DNA from: Nemertoderma westbladi
Lineage: Eukaryota > Xenacoelomorpha > Nemertodermatida > Nemertodermatidae
Reading direction: 5' to 3'
Length of the DNA stretch: 64,000 nucleotides
Assembly: GCA_032718475.1 (NCBI GenBank)
Contig: JAUCBJ010008288.1
Span: 20,883 to 84,882 of the forward strand
A program made the position numbers and the translations under genes. Below, in pieces: positions 40,906 through 51,380 of this stretch. Below the pieces are notes generated by a model. That model was not told where the DNA came from. It did no database searches and worked only from the letters and a program-made list of their open reading frames with translations. The first letter of the stretch is position 1. Every line of letters begins with the position of its first letter.

Positions 40906-42091
40906 TGTAAAAGCTTTTGCGGATATAATCAGTCCCCTCGCCCGCAAAGTACCGTTATAGGTGTTTTAACGGACATAAAAGTCATTATTCTATATGGGTG
41001 CTTTGGAGGACATGGTAAGACATAAAACCCGCAATGCGTCAAATACTCTAGCACAGCTTAGCCTTGATGATTTAGATTACGACATCTAACAGCTGGTTGC
41101 TGGCATGGAAACGGCCATTGGACACATGGTTCTTTGTTTAGCTTAACAGCCAATCAGAGCGATTTTTTCTGTCGATGTGGAGATATTTGGCAGATCGTGC
41201 TAGGAGTGTTCAGTCTTACTGTTTTTTCTTGATACTGTTGTGTTGTTTCTATCTAGGCCAGGAACACCGGCTCTAGAGTCAATTCGTTACAGACTTTAGG
41301 AGAAACATTAGTAGGCTTAGATTATAGAACGTATAACTGTTATCAGTGCAACACGGCACATACATTGTCATATCATATCTTAACCTACCGTCTTAATGCT
41401 TTTTACTGTTGTTATTATTTTGTAACAGTTGGTTGAATATTATTTGGAAAACATCTATAAAGAACCCAAATTTCGCAATTTTCTTGATACACTACAGGTT
41501 AGAGAGACAGGTTATATACATATAGCGATTGCGACTTATATTATCGTGGTTTGTAGTGAGTTTAATGCTATTTGATAGGCACTACATGAGTCAATTGCTG
41601 TTCTCTTTATATATGATAAAATTCATTGACGGTCGGCAGATTAGTGTGCAGCATTGTGTGTTACCGGTAGTGTGCATGATTGTGACTGATAACTAAGCAT
41701 TTCCTAAAGAATGCGCCTCATACGTGAATCATAAGCCTTACCGACTTACCGTTGTGTTTAGTATAAGTCATATCTCTGTTTACCTAGATAGAGCGCCACG
41801 TCCTAAAGGAACTGTTAATATTTCCCGAAAGTGAATAATATTAGTCAGAAATTATTTATTAACGATCAATCTAATAATACAGTAAGCTTACACTGCAATA
41901 ACAATCTAAGCCCTCAGAATCCAGTCTCCCGGGTATATCCAGCGGGTGAATGGACGCGCACTAGGCTGGCTTCTGCTAATGTTGTGTTTATTGGTATTAA
42001 ATATTTGTCAATTTCTAAAGTCTATTTATAAACCAAAAGACATATAAATTTTGGCAGGTTAAACTGCTAAAGGTCTTCAAAAGCGCGTACA
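40906..42091 (+). repeat. Element 1 3' LTR
   Basis: 1,186-bp copy of 23568-24749, longer by one 4-bp indel near 41517. It is preceded by GGGAGCGG (40898-40905 region) and followed by ggtat. Confidence 0.9.
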
Positions 42092-42181
42092 GGTATTACA
42101 CAAACACCTTCGGTGGGGGGTGGTGGGTGGTGGTTATGAGTTTGGTGCGTTTGTGAACGTTTTATAAAACGTCAATAGTAG

Positions 42182-45100
42182 CTATTTGCGTAGCCTTAGG
42201 GGCAGTCGGATGGTTCTCCCCAAACGGGTGTGGATAACGCTTGGGGGCGCCACGTGTGGGGTAGGTGTCGGTGACTGCACATGGGCTGGCGCCAGTGGGG
42301 TGCGACTGACAGCCTCACTCCAAGTAGCCGCAATGGCGTCGAGTTGGTGGAAGGTTTTATGCCACTTCTCATCGACGACGCGACGCAGTGAAGTGGACGG
42401 GGAGGGAATCGTGGATGTTGTGGCCATAAAGCAGTTTGGTGGGTGAGTGTCCACCGTAATGTGGGGTGTTATGGAATGCGAGTATCCCTTGCGCTATCCT
42501 GCCTGAATCGAGTTTGGTTCCATTAATTATTTCTTTACTACCTTCATGGCGGCCTCGGCACGACCGTTGCGTTGGTGCGTGGAAGGTGGGGGCTGGATGG
42601 TTCCAGGGTGACGCCCCACTGCTGGAGAAATTGTTTTACCTCCTCTGAAACGAGTTGTGTTCCTCCATCTGAGTGGAAGATGGTAGGCACAGATGTGGTG
42701 TGCAACAGCTGTCGTAGGCAGATCATGATGGGGGTCGACGTTGTGTTTGAGTTCAGGAGGAATAACGTCAGCCATCTGGTGAACTCATCAGTGACAATGA
42801 GGTAGTGGATCTGTTCGACCTGGACGAGGTCGGCATGGGCGTGTCAGAATGGGCGAGTCGCATCGGTGTTGCGTTGCAGTGGTTCCACCATGTGGGATGG
42901 GAGGGTTGTCTGGTAAGATTGGCACAGCTCTACCGCCTGTTTGATGTCATGGTCGATAGAGGGCCAACAAACGGATCTCCTGTCTCGATCCTGGGTCTTG
43001 TTGAGGCCTTGGTTGGTGGCGTGTTGCTGGTGGAGGGTCTCCAGACGCATCTCCACTGGGATGTAGAGCTGTGTTACATGGAGGATGATGCCATCGTGGA
43101 TCATCATTTCAGTGCAGTGGGCAAAGTAAGGGCGGATGAGGTTTTCCTCCCCATTGTGTTTGGAGGTCAGCCAACCCTCCCGTATAGTGGTCAGCAGGGC
43201 CCGCATTGGCCCGAGTCCCTGACCTGTTGGAGGCGGGTGTCTTGGGATTCGACTGATCGGATTTTGCCAACTGCAGAGTTGATGATAAACTCGTAGTCGG
43301 CGTCGTCTTCTGTGGATAGCAGGAGGTGGTTGAGCTAGGGGGCGTGGCGTGGCGCATGGGAGATAGCATCTGCGATTAGGTGATTCACCTCCATCTGTTG
43401 TCTCGTTGTTAGGTTATCCAGGCAGCGGTCGTTGAGGATGGGGATCAATGGGCTGCAATCCATGACTAAATCGAAGTGCCGCAACCCATTGCGAAAGTAG
43501 CGGCACTTGATGGCCCCCCAGGCTGCACCGAGGGCCTCCAATTTGGCCATCGCGGACCAGTTAGCCTCGTGTTTAGCGAGGGTCTGGGAGCTGCACTGGA
43601 TGGTGAGCCAGTGGTTAGAGTTCGGGTCCTACTGGCGTAGAAGAAATTCGAGGCCGTTGATGCGTGAAGTGTCCATGAGAAGTTCTGTTTGCTGGTCAGG
43701 ATGAAATCCATAGACGTAGTGGGGGCTGGACAGTGCTGCCCGGGTCGTCTCGAATGCCGCCTGTTGTTGTCTTCCAGGACATGGGAGTCCGGAAGTGGCG
43801 GAGGTCATCCGGGAGTTTGGGTACCTGCTGTATGACACAATGTATCTGCCAAACTTCACCTCGGGTAGGCTGAACTGTACTTTCCAGGGGTTGATAGATA
43901 TGTCGGTGGCATCACAGGCAGTGAGGACCAGGGTGACGGCTTCCGCATGTTCTTCCATGGAGTTGCTATAGATGAGGATGTCTTCCACTATACGATCGAT
44001 GTTGGGGACTCCATGGAGGGCCTTTCGTCCGACTTTGGCCAACACGACCGAACTACCGTGCCACCCCATCATCATTCGGTGGTATTCGGAGTTTGACTGG
44101 CAGCTGGTGTAGTCCATCCAGGTCCAAGACATCCATGGTGCAGGCCGTATGCAGTGAGTGGCACTGGCTGGTCGCCCGGAATACGCATTTGAACACCCAC
44201 CCCTACCAGCTGCCCCTGGCTAATCAGGGTGATTGGATCGCTGAGTTGGTTAGGCGGAGGTTGGTGGTGGTCCTGCCAAATGCCAAAAAGGTCCAGAAGG
44301 GGATGATGGTGATGTTGGCACCAGAGTCAGGGAGGAACTGGAGCTCCTTGAAGCCGAACTTGGTGTTATTGTTGACTTGTAGGCCCACAGTCACCGTTTC
44401 GAGGGCCTTCAGATAGGGGCTCTCTCCAGTTTGGTGCCTGCGAGGATTGATGAGACCTCAGTGGTTCCAGAAAAGGCTGCGTCATCCTCTGTGTGAGGAT
44501 GGGGAGACGGAGTGTCTGCGGCATGGGCCTGGGGCTCGCGATGGCAGGGGCATATCCTGTTGTAGTGCCACCACCTTGTTGCAGTGGCAGCAGCGGGCAT
44601 TGGTGCTGGGGCAGGTTTCACCGGGACAGTGGGGTGGGTACCCGCAGTTGGTGCAATGCGTGGCCAAGTTGGTGGGCAGGGTTGCGTCGGTTTCCCAGAG
44701 GGTGGCTGCGTGGTGGTACATTGGCCCGCAAGGTTGTGGGTGTCACTGGGGCTGTTGCGACAGGGGCGGCCATCATCCACTGCATCCTTGTAGGTGGTCC
44801 AGGTGGACTGGTCGAGGTGTAGTGCGTTGGTGATATGGAGCTACAACTGGGGAGGCGCAGCAGTTGCTTTGTCACTTCCTTATCACTGAAGCCCACGATG
44901 AACTGGTCGAGAAGCCACTCGTTGAAGTGGGCAATCATCAGCAGAAGGAAGTGCACACTTAAAGCCACACTTGGTGTGCGACTTCTCGGAGGTTAACTAG
45001 CAACACTTCCAGTGGTTCCTCGGTTAGTCGGGTGCACCGAGTCAGTTCTTTGTGGTGCACCCATTTGTTGGTACCTCCTGTAATGTGAGTATCGAGGGTG

Positions 45101-45406
45101 CCAATCACAGTATTGGCATTTAGGTTATCCGTTGACGACAAACCGAGACCCTTAACAATGGCGTTTGTACTGTGTGAGAAAGCCGTGGTTAGTGCGGCTC
45201 GCCATTGCAGGTTCGTTGCACGCAGCAGTTGTGTTGATATAGTGGGATCTGGCGGGTTGTTGGGGTCGGCAGTCCGCAGGTTTTCCATGTCAGATGTCAC
45301 CAGAAACGCGTCCCACTCATCTCTCCAATGGTCCCACATCTATGTCGAAGGCAGGGGGAACGCAGCGGAGGATAAATGAGTGGGGGTCTCGGTGGTCGTT
45401 AGCCAT
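42182..45406 (-). pseudogene. Ty3/gypsy gag-pol remnant, heavily frameshifted
   Basis: On the minus strand, gag starts at about 45406 (MANDHRDPHSF). Gag-like sequence follows (45339-44959), then a Cys-rich region with CCHCNKV (44720-44560). RT fragments at 44132-43629 show IVEDILIYSNSMEEHAEAV, the gypsy active-site context, and FSLPEVKFGRYIVS. An RNase H piece lies at 43550-43335. The integrase zinc domain (CWPSIDHDIKQAVELC) is at 43206-42844 and core pieces (IFHSDGGTQLVSEE) are near 42650. At least half a dozen frame changes and stops separate these blocks. GC content is higher than in the flanks. Confidence 0.8.
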
Positions 45407-45589
45407 AGGGAAAAGGGAGTTGGAAGTACAGTAGATCGCACTATTTCGATAATGCCAATAATATCGAATATAATAATGAATAGAGTTCAGGTCAGCCAGT
45501 GCAGCAGTGTTGGTAAGTACAGTAGTGCATTGTACACTTGTACTTGTAGTGCAGTTACTGCACTGCACTACTGTAGTGGGTAGGGAAGG

Positions 45590-45608
45590 CCTAACACACT
45601 GAGCCAAA
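45590..45608 (-). promoter_or_regulatory. Candidate primer-binding site of the gypsy remnant
   Basis: In element sense, TTTGGCTCAGTGTGTTAGG directly follows the putative LTR (45609-45730). The TGG near its start fits a tRNA-type site. Confidence 0.35.
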
Positions 45609-45730
45609 TGTGCAATGCGTTTGGTCCAGATAGAGCAGTATAATAATCATATATCTATATCTAACCAGTAGGTGTCCATTTTAAGCACGTACCACGGTTA
45701 ATTACATATGCAGTATAAATGGATTACACA

Positions 45731-45915
45731 TACACACTATCCTACATACTTTTACAATAAACAATCCCAAAAGCTTGAATTATGTGCAAATTTAATTTCT
45801 AGAACTTTCATGTCACAACACCCTAATTTATTCGTATACTCATTATTAAGTGTGAGCTCCATGTGAACGATCACGAACATGTGAATGTCTGGGTGTCATT
45901 CATTGGCATACCCCG
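45731..45915. other. Short non-coding flank
   Basis: AT-rich sequence between the gypsy remnant and the 3' tail of the RTE LINE. Nothing recognisable was seen. Confidence 0.5.
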
Positions 45916-46164
45916 ATGACTACTACTACTACTAGGATCGGCATGCTGCATTGCAGCTGCATTTTTAAGAATGCTGTGCCGGCTTATCGACAAAATTGCA
46001 CCGCCACAACTCCCTATCACCCATGACATTTGCTAGATTATCCGCATCTTCAAGGCCAGTGTCCTTTAAGATGCGTCTCAAGAAAGTCATGGGCTGTTCA
46101 CCATGCTTATTCACTTCATGAGGCTGCCAAAGTACAAGATTATGCACTGGCTGGTCCTCATGGC
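45916..46164 (-). pseudogene. RTE LINE copy 2, 3' part
   Basis: It encodes the C-terminal end of the RTE protein (MTFLRRILKDTG, VMGDRELWRCNF) with the stop at about 45965. A short 3' UTR ends in a TAG/AGT microsatellite tail at 45916-45935. The other part of this copy is at 60135-60770, across element 2. A 25-bp TTAT-rich insert (46165-46189) interrupts it just before the element 2 target duplication. Confidence 0.8.
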
Positions 46165-46194
46165 GCTTATTTATTATTTATTATTATAGAAAGC

Positions 46195-47367
46195 TGTTGC
46201 CGTTATTCCTACACCAAGGGGAAAAACGCCGATGCTGGAGACGTGACTTAACAGACCACCGAGCCCCGGCCAGTCACCGGATATTGATTGTGGGGAGGGA
46301 ATATTTCTAAGATGCAAGTTTGCGGTTGAGAAAAGCTGCATTAGTTGATACTCTTTAATGTAACTTCCTATAGTTGAAAACCTGATTAAGAATAATTTTG
46401 GGCTTCCCCAAATCAATATACACCAAATATTCACAATAATTATACACGATAATATAAATCCCTACGGTATATTATTTAATAACCCACTGTTCGCTCAGAA
46501 TTTTAGCCTACCTAATGTTCCCCAGATTTTCCCTCAGTCCCAGTCTTAGTGCCGTAGTGTCGGTGTCGGTCGACCCTGTCGCGTGTCCGTTCCACCCCTC
46601 ACGAACCCCGAAGGGAGCGATCATCGAGAACCAGAACGGCTTGGCTAAGGGGTCTGTCGTCGGTTCCCGTCGCAAATCCCAGTCAAGCAGTCAGCGTTCC
46701 GAGTTCTTTTCAGGCTCGTAGTAGCTGCAGTTGACCCGAGACCGCTAAGGGCAGTCCTTGTCAAACCAGTCCTGTGGCCAGCCCTTTCGCATGTCCGTCC
46801 CACCCCTCACGAACCCCGAAGGGATCGGTCATCGAGAACCAGTACGGCTTAGGTCAGGGGGCAGTCTTAAGTTGGCCACCTGTTCGCGTGTCCGCTCCAC
46901 CCCTCACGAACCCCGGGGTTCGATCATCGAGAACCAGAACGGCTTGGCTACTAAGGGGCCGTCGGTGCCCGTCGCAAATCCCTGACACAAGCAGTCAGCG
47001 TTCCGAGTTCTTTTCAGTCTCGTAGTAGCTGCCGTTGGCCAGGGACCGCTAAGGGCAGTCCTTGTCCTTTAGGCCTGGCGCATTACCAAATCCACCCCTA
47101 CAGGCAGCAGGAAGTTGGCCAGGGCCTAATAGTACTCAGGCTAACCTGAATACTGCTTGCATTTTCCATCCCCCCTGGCCCTTATAACTATGAAATTATT
47201 CCCGTACCCTGTAAGTTGCCCCAAAGTTCGCCCATAAATCGCCCCCAGTTTATTGAATGTGCCCAAAACCCATGGTCCCGCACCCAGTAGTAATATCGGA
47301 ATAATCAATTTTAATAAAATACAAAAATATTCAACTCGCGTTATGGAAAGTTGAAATACCGCGAACA
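46195..47367 (-). repeat. Element 2 3' LTR
   Basis: 1,173 bp. It contains three copies of a unit with CCACCCCTCACGAACCCC and CATCGAGAACCAG, near 46590, 46800 and 46900. The other LTR has six. Confidence 0.9.
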
Positions 47368-47531
47368 GTCCCCCCCAATGACCTTCGTGAAGTCTGTCGG
47401 TCGATTGAGTTTGCGTAGGTCATTCCCAATATAAAAAACCCAATTTTAATATTGCATAGTTTTTAATTAATTTGGCCTAGAGTTTGTATAAAATAAATGT
47501 TCGATAAATGTTCCTGGAATATCCCAATCCA

Positions 47532-50132
47532 CTATTTCTTTTTCTGATACGCCTTCCGTCTCTTCGCCCGTCGACTCTCATCGATCGCTATGGCTGGTAG
47601 AGGAGCGTCAACATCCATCGTGAGTAACGCTTCGGCTTGTCTCCTGGCGGCTCTTCCTTTCGAAGGCAACGGGATCATGTCGGTTCGTCTTTCCAACTCG
47701 GAGTTGCGTGCCTCTAGGAACCATTCTCCGTCACCGAACTCCTCTTTATACGAATATAATCGTCTAATAACTTCGAATGGACCGAATAATCCGGCGCTCA
47801 GTAGCAGATCCACGTAATGGAAGGGTAGCGAGGCCGACGTGTGGAGGCGTTCCGGGAAGGAGAAATATCCGCACGCCATCTCCTGCGCGATATTCCGAGC
47901 GTTTCTCCGAAACTTGGTCTTTAAGTGGCTGTTTGCGTATGTCTCAAACATGACCATATTGCCCATAGCGGTAACGTCTTTGGTTGGACATTTAATATAG
48001 CAGCGGGGGCTAGCGGAATGTCCGCGGAAACCGCACGTGGTGCAGAGGTTATAAAGGATCGGACAGACCGAAACGTCGTGGCCCGATATCGCGCAGTATG
48101 GGCAATAGAGTATCCCGAGGAGCTGGAGGCAAGAATCGGTAACCCGATTCCTTCTGCTGCGTGGGCACTGCTCCGAACCGCAGTCGCCGCATACCTCCAA
48201 CTGCATCTCTCGACCGGGGAATATCGGAATCGGGACGCCGGCGTAGTATTCGAGTCGTCGGTCGCTCTTCGGAATATTCTCGGTGGTCGGTAGCCCGCGG
48301 AATGCTGGGCTCTTGCGTAGTATGTTCTCGCTTCGATAACCCTCTTTATGTCCCGATGGTCTCAACTCGGACGACCGTTTCTGGCGGTGGATCCATTCAG
48401 TTTGCTCGGCGTACCAACGGGTTAGTCGCATAGGGTCCTGAGGAATGGCGGGTGTAGTAGCCACCGCTGGTCGGCGAAGAGGTGCCGGGGTTTTCGACGG
48501 AGGGATACCGAGGAGATCGTCGGGTGTCGGCGCATCGCTGGGGCCTTCCTCGACCAGTATCGCTGAGCGGGTCCGTTGGTGGCTGGTACTCGGAATCTCC
48601 GACGACCAATCTTCGCCGCCCGGGAAAGGATACGGGGATAACCGTTGGCATATGTCGCCGAAGTCGCTCAATGCAGCCGTAGTGGCTACCTCTCTCGCGG
48701 GGCTACCGGAGCCGCGTGGGGTGTAGACGCCTGCTCTCTTCATCGGTTCGGCCGAGGCAACCCGTTTGGCGGCCGGTCCGTACGCGGCCTCCGGTTCGAG
48801 TTGTCGCTTCGGGGTGGAGAGTAGAACACCCTCGTTTAGCCATATCTCTTCCCCTTCCGAGGAGATCAGAGGCTCCTCCGCACCGAGAAGTTCGGTAATC
48901 GTAGGGATGTCGTAAGGTCCGCTCTCGTCCCAGGAATCGATAACGGCGGGCGTTTTTGATTCTCCCGGTGTAATGTTCTCGACCGCTTTAAACGCGTGGT
49001 TTATAACCTCGTTCCAGTCGTAGTCGACGAAGGAAAGGGGGACCGCCGTGATGAGGTTATCTAGAGTCTTGCAGATAAACTTAGCGACGGTGTAGCATTC
49101 CATAACGACGTAGATATAGCTCCGTCGATCGGGATTCTCCCACCTTTGGTGTATCGTCCACTTCCGATCGACGTCCTTCCATCGACCCTCTCGCTCGCTC
49201 TTTATCTCTAATCCCGGGTATCCGCCGTATATTTTATTATAGTCCCGGAATTTCTGGGGTTTGAAGTCGATACCGCCGTTGAGCACAGCGAGGTAGCCGA
49301 TCCCGGATTTCGTCGGTCTCACTTCTTGGAATCCTCGCATGAACTCGGCGAATCGTAACCAGGCTAGCAGCGTTTGAGTGTCGATGCAATGGCTAAGTGC
49401 GTTGAGGTCATTTCGTCGGTTTCTTCCTGCGGGAGCGTTCGCGTAGTCGTTCCGGACGTCCGCCTTGATATCCGACCCGATTTTAATGACGTCGAAGTCG
49501 AAGAGGATCTTTTGGATATCCGGAGGCAGCAACCAGATCGCTCCGGCTGCCTGCACTTCATGTCTGGGTGTCGGGAATATTCGGCACACCAGTACCAAAC
49601 CGTCCAGGGTTCCGAGGACGACGACTAAGGATCGACCGTATTCTTTCGCCCCGTACTTTTCCTGGTAGTCGTCGCGGTTTTGGATAATCGATACGCGTTC
49701 CTCTCGAAGCGTCGCCGTACACTCCGACAGGTTTCCCCAGTGGGCGAGGTACGTACTCTTGTCGTCGACGAAACTCTGACATCTCGCCAACGTAATCGCC
49801 TTCGAGGTGGGCGTCGCGTTTCCCTCGTTGTCGTAGATCAAACATCGGGATCTGTAGACGCTCTGCCGGAACGTTTCCCAAAACGACGAATCGTCCCCTC
49901 CGGTTGCCTTTGCGTTCCGAGTTCTTTTCAGTCTCGTACTAGCATCGGCTAACCGGAGGGCTCGTAGATTCTTAGAATCCGGTCCCTCTCGCCCGGTGAA
50001 TTTAATTTCTCGTACGTTCTCATTTAGCAGAATGTTCCAATTTGTATCAAAGTCAGGGGATCCGGGTTGCGAATATTCCAGTAGATCTATCGTGTTACGT
50101 AATTCGCCGATAATTTGGCGATTTGGGTCCAT
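47532..50132 (-). CDS. Element 2 accessory protein: DEDD exonuclease-like domain plus zinc knuckles
   Basis: 866 uninterrupted codons from an ATG. The N-terminal half resembles a DEDD 3'-5' exonuclease: LIYDNEGNA supplies D-x-E (Asp101, Glu103), VIKIGSDIKADVRNDY supplies motif II (Asp225), and CIDTQTLLAW (Asp251) matches the IDTQ segment of RNase D. YIYVVMECYTVAKF fits the Y-x3-D of motif III with Glu345 for Asp. Residues ~400-620 are a Pro/Ser/Glu-rich linker. Next come CGDC, then CCHC knuckles C677-x2-C-x4-H-x4-C690 and C697-x2-C-x4-H-x5-C711. The tail is basic (RRAKRRKAYQKKK). It lies downstream of pol in the env position, with no signal peptide or membrane segment. The nuclease assignment rests on motifs only. 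Confidence 0.68.
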   Translation of the reverse strand: MDPNRQIIGELRNTIDLLEYSQPGSPDFDTNWNILLNENVREIKFTGREGPDSKNLRALRLADASTRLKRTRNAKATGGDDSSFWETFRQSVYRSRCLIYDNEGNATPTSKAITLARCQSFVDDKSTYLAHWGNLSECTATLREERVSIIQNRDDYQEKYGAKEYGRSLVVVLGTLDGLVLVCRIFPTPRHEVQAAGAIWLLPPDIQKILFDFDVIKIGSDIKADVRNDYANAPAGRNRRNDLNALSHCIDTQTLLAWLRFAEFMRGFQEVRPTKSGIGYLAVLNGGIDFKPQKFRDYNKIYGGYPGLEIKSEREGRWKDVDRKWTIHQRWENPDRRSYIYVVMECYTVAKFICKTLDNLITAVPLSFVDYDWNEVINHAFKAVENITPGESKTPAVIDSWDESGPYDIPTITELLGAEEPLISSEGEEIWLNEGVLLSTPKRQLEPEAAYGPAAKRVASAEPMKRAGVYTPRGSGSPAREVATTAALSDFGDICQRLSPYPFPGGEDWSSEIPSTSHQRTRSAILVEEGPSDAPTPDDLLGIPPSKTPAPLRRPAVATTPAIPQDPMRLTRWYAEQTEWIHRQKRSSELRPSGHKEGYRSENILRKSPAFRGLPTTENIPKSDRRLEYYAGVPIPIFPGREMQLEVCGDCGSEQCPRSRRNRVTDSCLQLLGILYCPYCAISGHDVSVCPILYNLCTTCGFRGHSASPRCYIKCPTKDVTAMGNMVMFETYANSHLKTKFRRNARNIAQEMACGYFSFPERLHTSASLPFHYVDLLLSAGLFGPFEVIRRLYSYKEEFGDGEWFLEARNSELERRTDMIPLPSKGRAARRQAEALLTMDVDAPLPAIAIDESRRAKRRKAYQKKK

Positions 50133-51380
50133 ATTTACGATTATATCCGTTACAAATTAGATCAGTTAATTATAAGTCCAGAAAGTCTGAAACTATAGCG
50201 ATAGCAGAATAATTCAGTTTTTTATTTAATTCAGTTTATTAAATAACATTGCTATATAGACATCTATCATCTTATTGCTAATACATTCAGCATTTACAGT
50301 TACTATAGCTATACATAATATCCAACCAGTTTTTTATGACTTTTTTGTCCTTTTTTTTTCAATTCTTTTCTTTGACCTCTTTTATACCTTTTTTTTCTTT
50401 TTTCATTTCTTTTCATTATTATTTCATCTCATTTCATTTATTTCCACATATATTTCAACACATTTAGTTCCACCATTTATTTCACATTTATTTATTTCCA
50501 CATCATCATTGGGTTTATAGCCCCCCGGCTATCATCATTGGTTATAAGCGCAGCACCAGGGTGCGCATCATTTCATTTTCATCAGTATACGCGTCATCAT
50601 TCAGGTTTATAGCAGAGTTGTCTGATCCTTTTCATCATTTCCAACTATATTGAATCATTTTCTTTGGTTAATCTTTGTCGTGGAAGGGGTGTTACGCGGC
50701 AATCTGGGATCTACAGCTGGACTCGTTACACCGCCTACGCCCCAAACTGCGCACGTAACGGACAATGAAGACGCTAGGAGTGAAGTCACGTGGGTGCACC
50801 AGGGACCCACCAGAATAACACTCCCAACAACATAAAGCTCAGTCGACGAAGTCATGTGGGATGGGGTTACGCAACATTCTGGGATCTACAGCTGGACTCG
50901 TTACACCGCCTACGCCCCAAAATCCACGCAACGGTCCCACCAGAATAACGCGACTGAGAAACATAAAACCCTCTATCGTCGAAGTCACGTGGATGCACCA
51001 TGGACCCACCAGAATAACGGGATAGAGGGGGTGTTGCGCGGCAATCCGGGATCTACAGCTGGACTCGTTACACCGCCTACGCCCCGAACTGCGCACGCAA
51101 CGGACAACATAACATACTGCGATGAATACAATGAATTCCACTTCAAATCTTTTCCATTTCCAATAATCCAATATCGTAGGTCCTGATGACCAAAATCAGG
51201 GTAAACAATGCATAAACGACCCTGCGTCAGCCGAAACATCTGCAGGGTGATGCTGGACTCCACATAACACACGAGGAAACACAAATACCATTGCGTGGTT
51301 ACAGTTGGTTTAAGGGGGTCCATAACTCATTGTCGATAAATCACAGTTTTATAAGAGTTTGTCAACATGATGAGAAAGGT
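50133..51380 (-). other. Element 2 spacer with a triplicated ~170-bp unit
   Basis: A unit containing GGGATCTACAGCTGGACTCG and TTACACCGCCTACGCCCC occurs at about 50685, 50860 and 51030. It is interleaved with repeated ACCCACCAGAATAAC blocks. The remainder is T-rich (50330-50520). There is no credible ORF; the frames crossing it are products of the repeat. It corresponds in position to the duplicated spacer of element 1. Confidence 0.7.

Larger units (their letters stand above)
23568..42091 (+). mobile_element. Giant BEL/Pao retrotransposon, element 1 (18.5 kb)
   Basis: Two LTRs (1,182 and 1,186 bp, TGT...ACA) enclose 16.2 kb. The 5-bp target duplication ggtat is at 23563-23567 and 42092-42096. 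Order on the plus strand: 2.2-kb repeat-bearing leader, gag, zinc knuckles, protease, RT/RNase H, integrase, 1.6-kb spacer, then accessory ORFs at 36575-40827 and a GGGAGCGG purine tract before the 3' LTR. Such elements are usually 6-10 kb, so this one is about twice the expected length. By eye the LTRs differ by about seven substitutions and one 4-bp indel. Gag-pol nevertheless carries several frameshifts and in-frame TGAs. Confidence 0.92.
23462..45730 (-). mobile_element. Decayed Ty3/gypsy-like element split by element 1
   Basis: About 120 bp at 45609-45730 (starting TGTGCAATG, ending TTACACA) resembles 23462-23567 joined to 42092-42102, which starts TGTGCGATG and ends TTACACA. Shared blocks include CAGTATAATAATCATATATC, AAGCACGTAC and ATTACACA. 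Between them lie fragments of gypsy gag-pol on the minus strand (42182-45406). The simplest reading is a short-LTR gypsy element whose 3' LTR was later split by element 1 at ggtat. The LTRs are diverged and no target duplication was found, so the limits are approximate. Confidence 0.5.

Noticed and set aside
42186-44833. Several plus-strand ORFs of 60-163 codons
   Set aside because: They are antisense to the decayed gypsy gag-pol remnant, whose minus-strand motifs explain the region.
46515-47025. Plus-strand ORFs within the element 2 LTRs (also 59525-59792)
   Set aside because: They follow the LTR repeat units, are duplicated exactly with the LTRs and show no protein domain.
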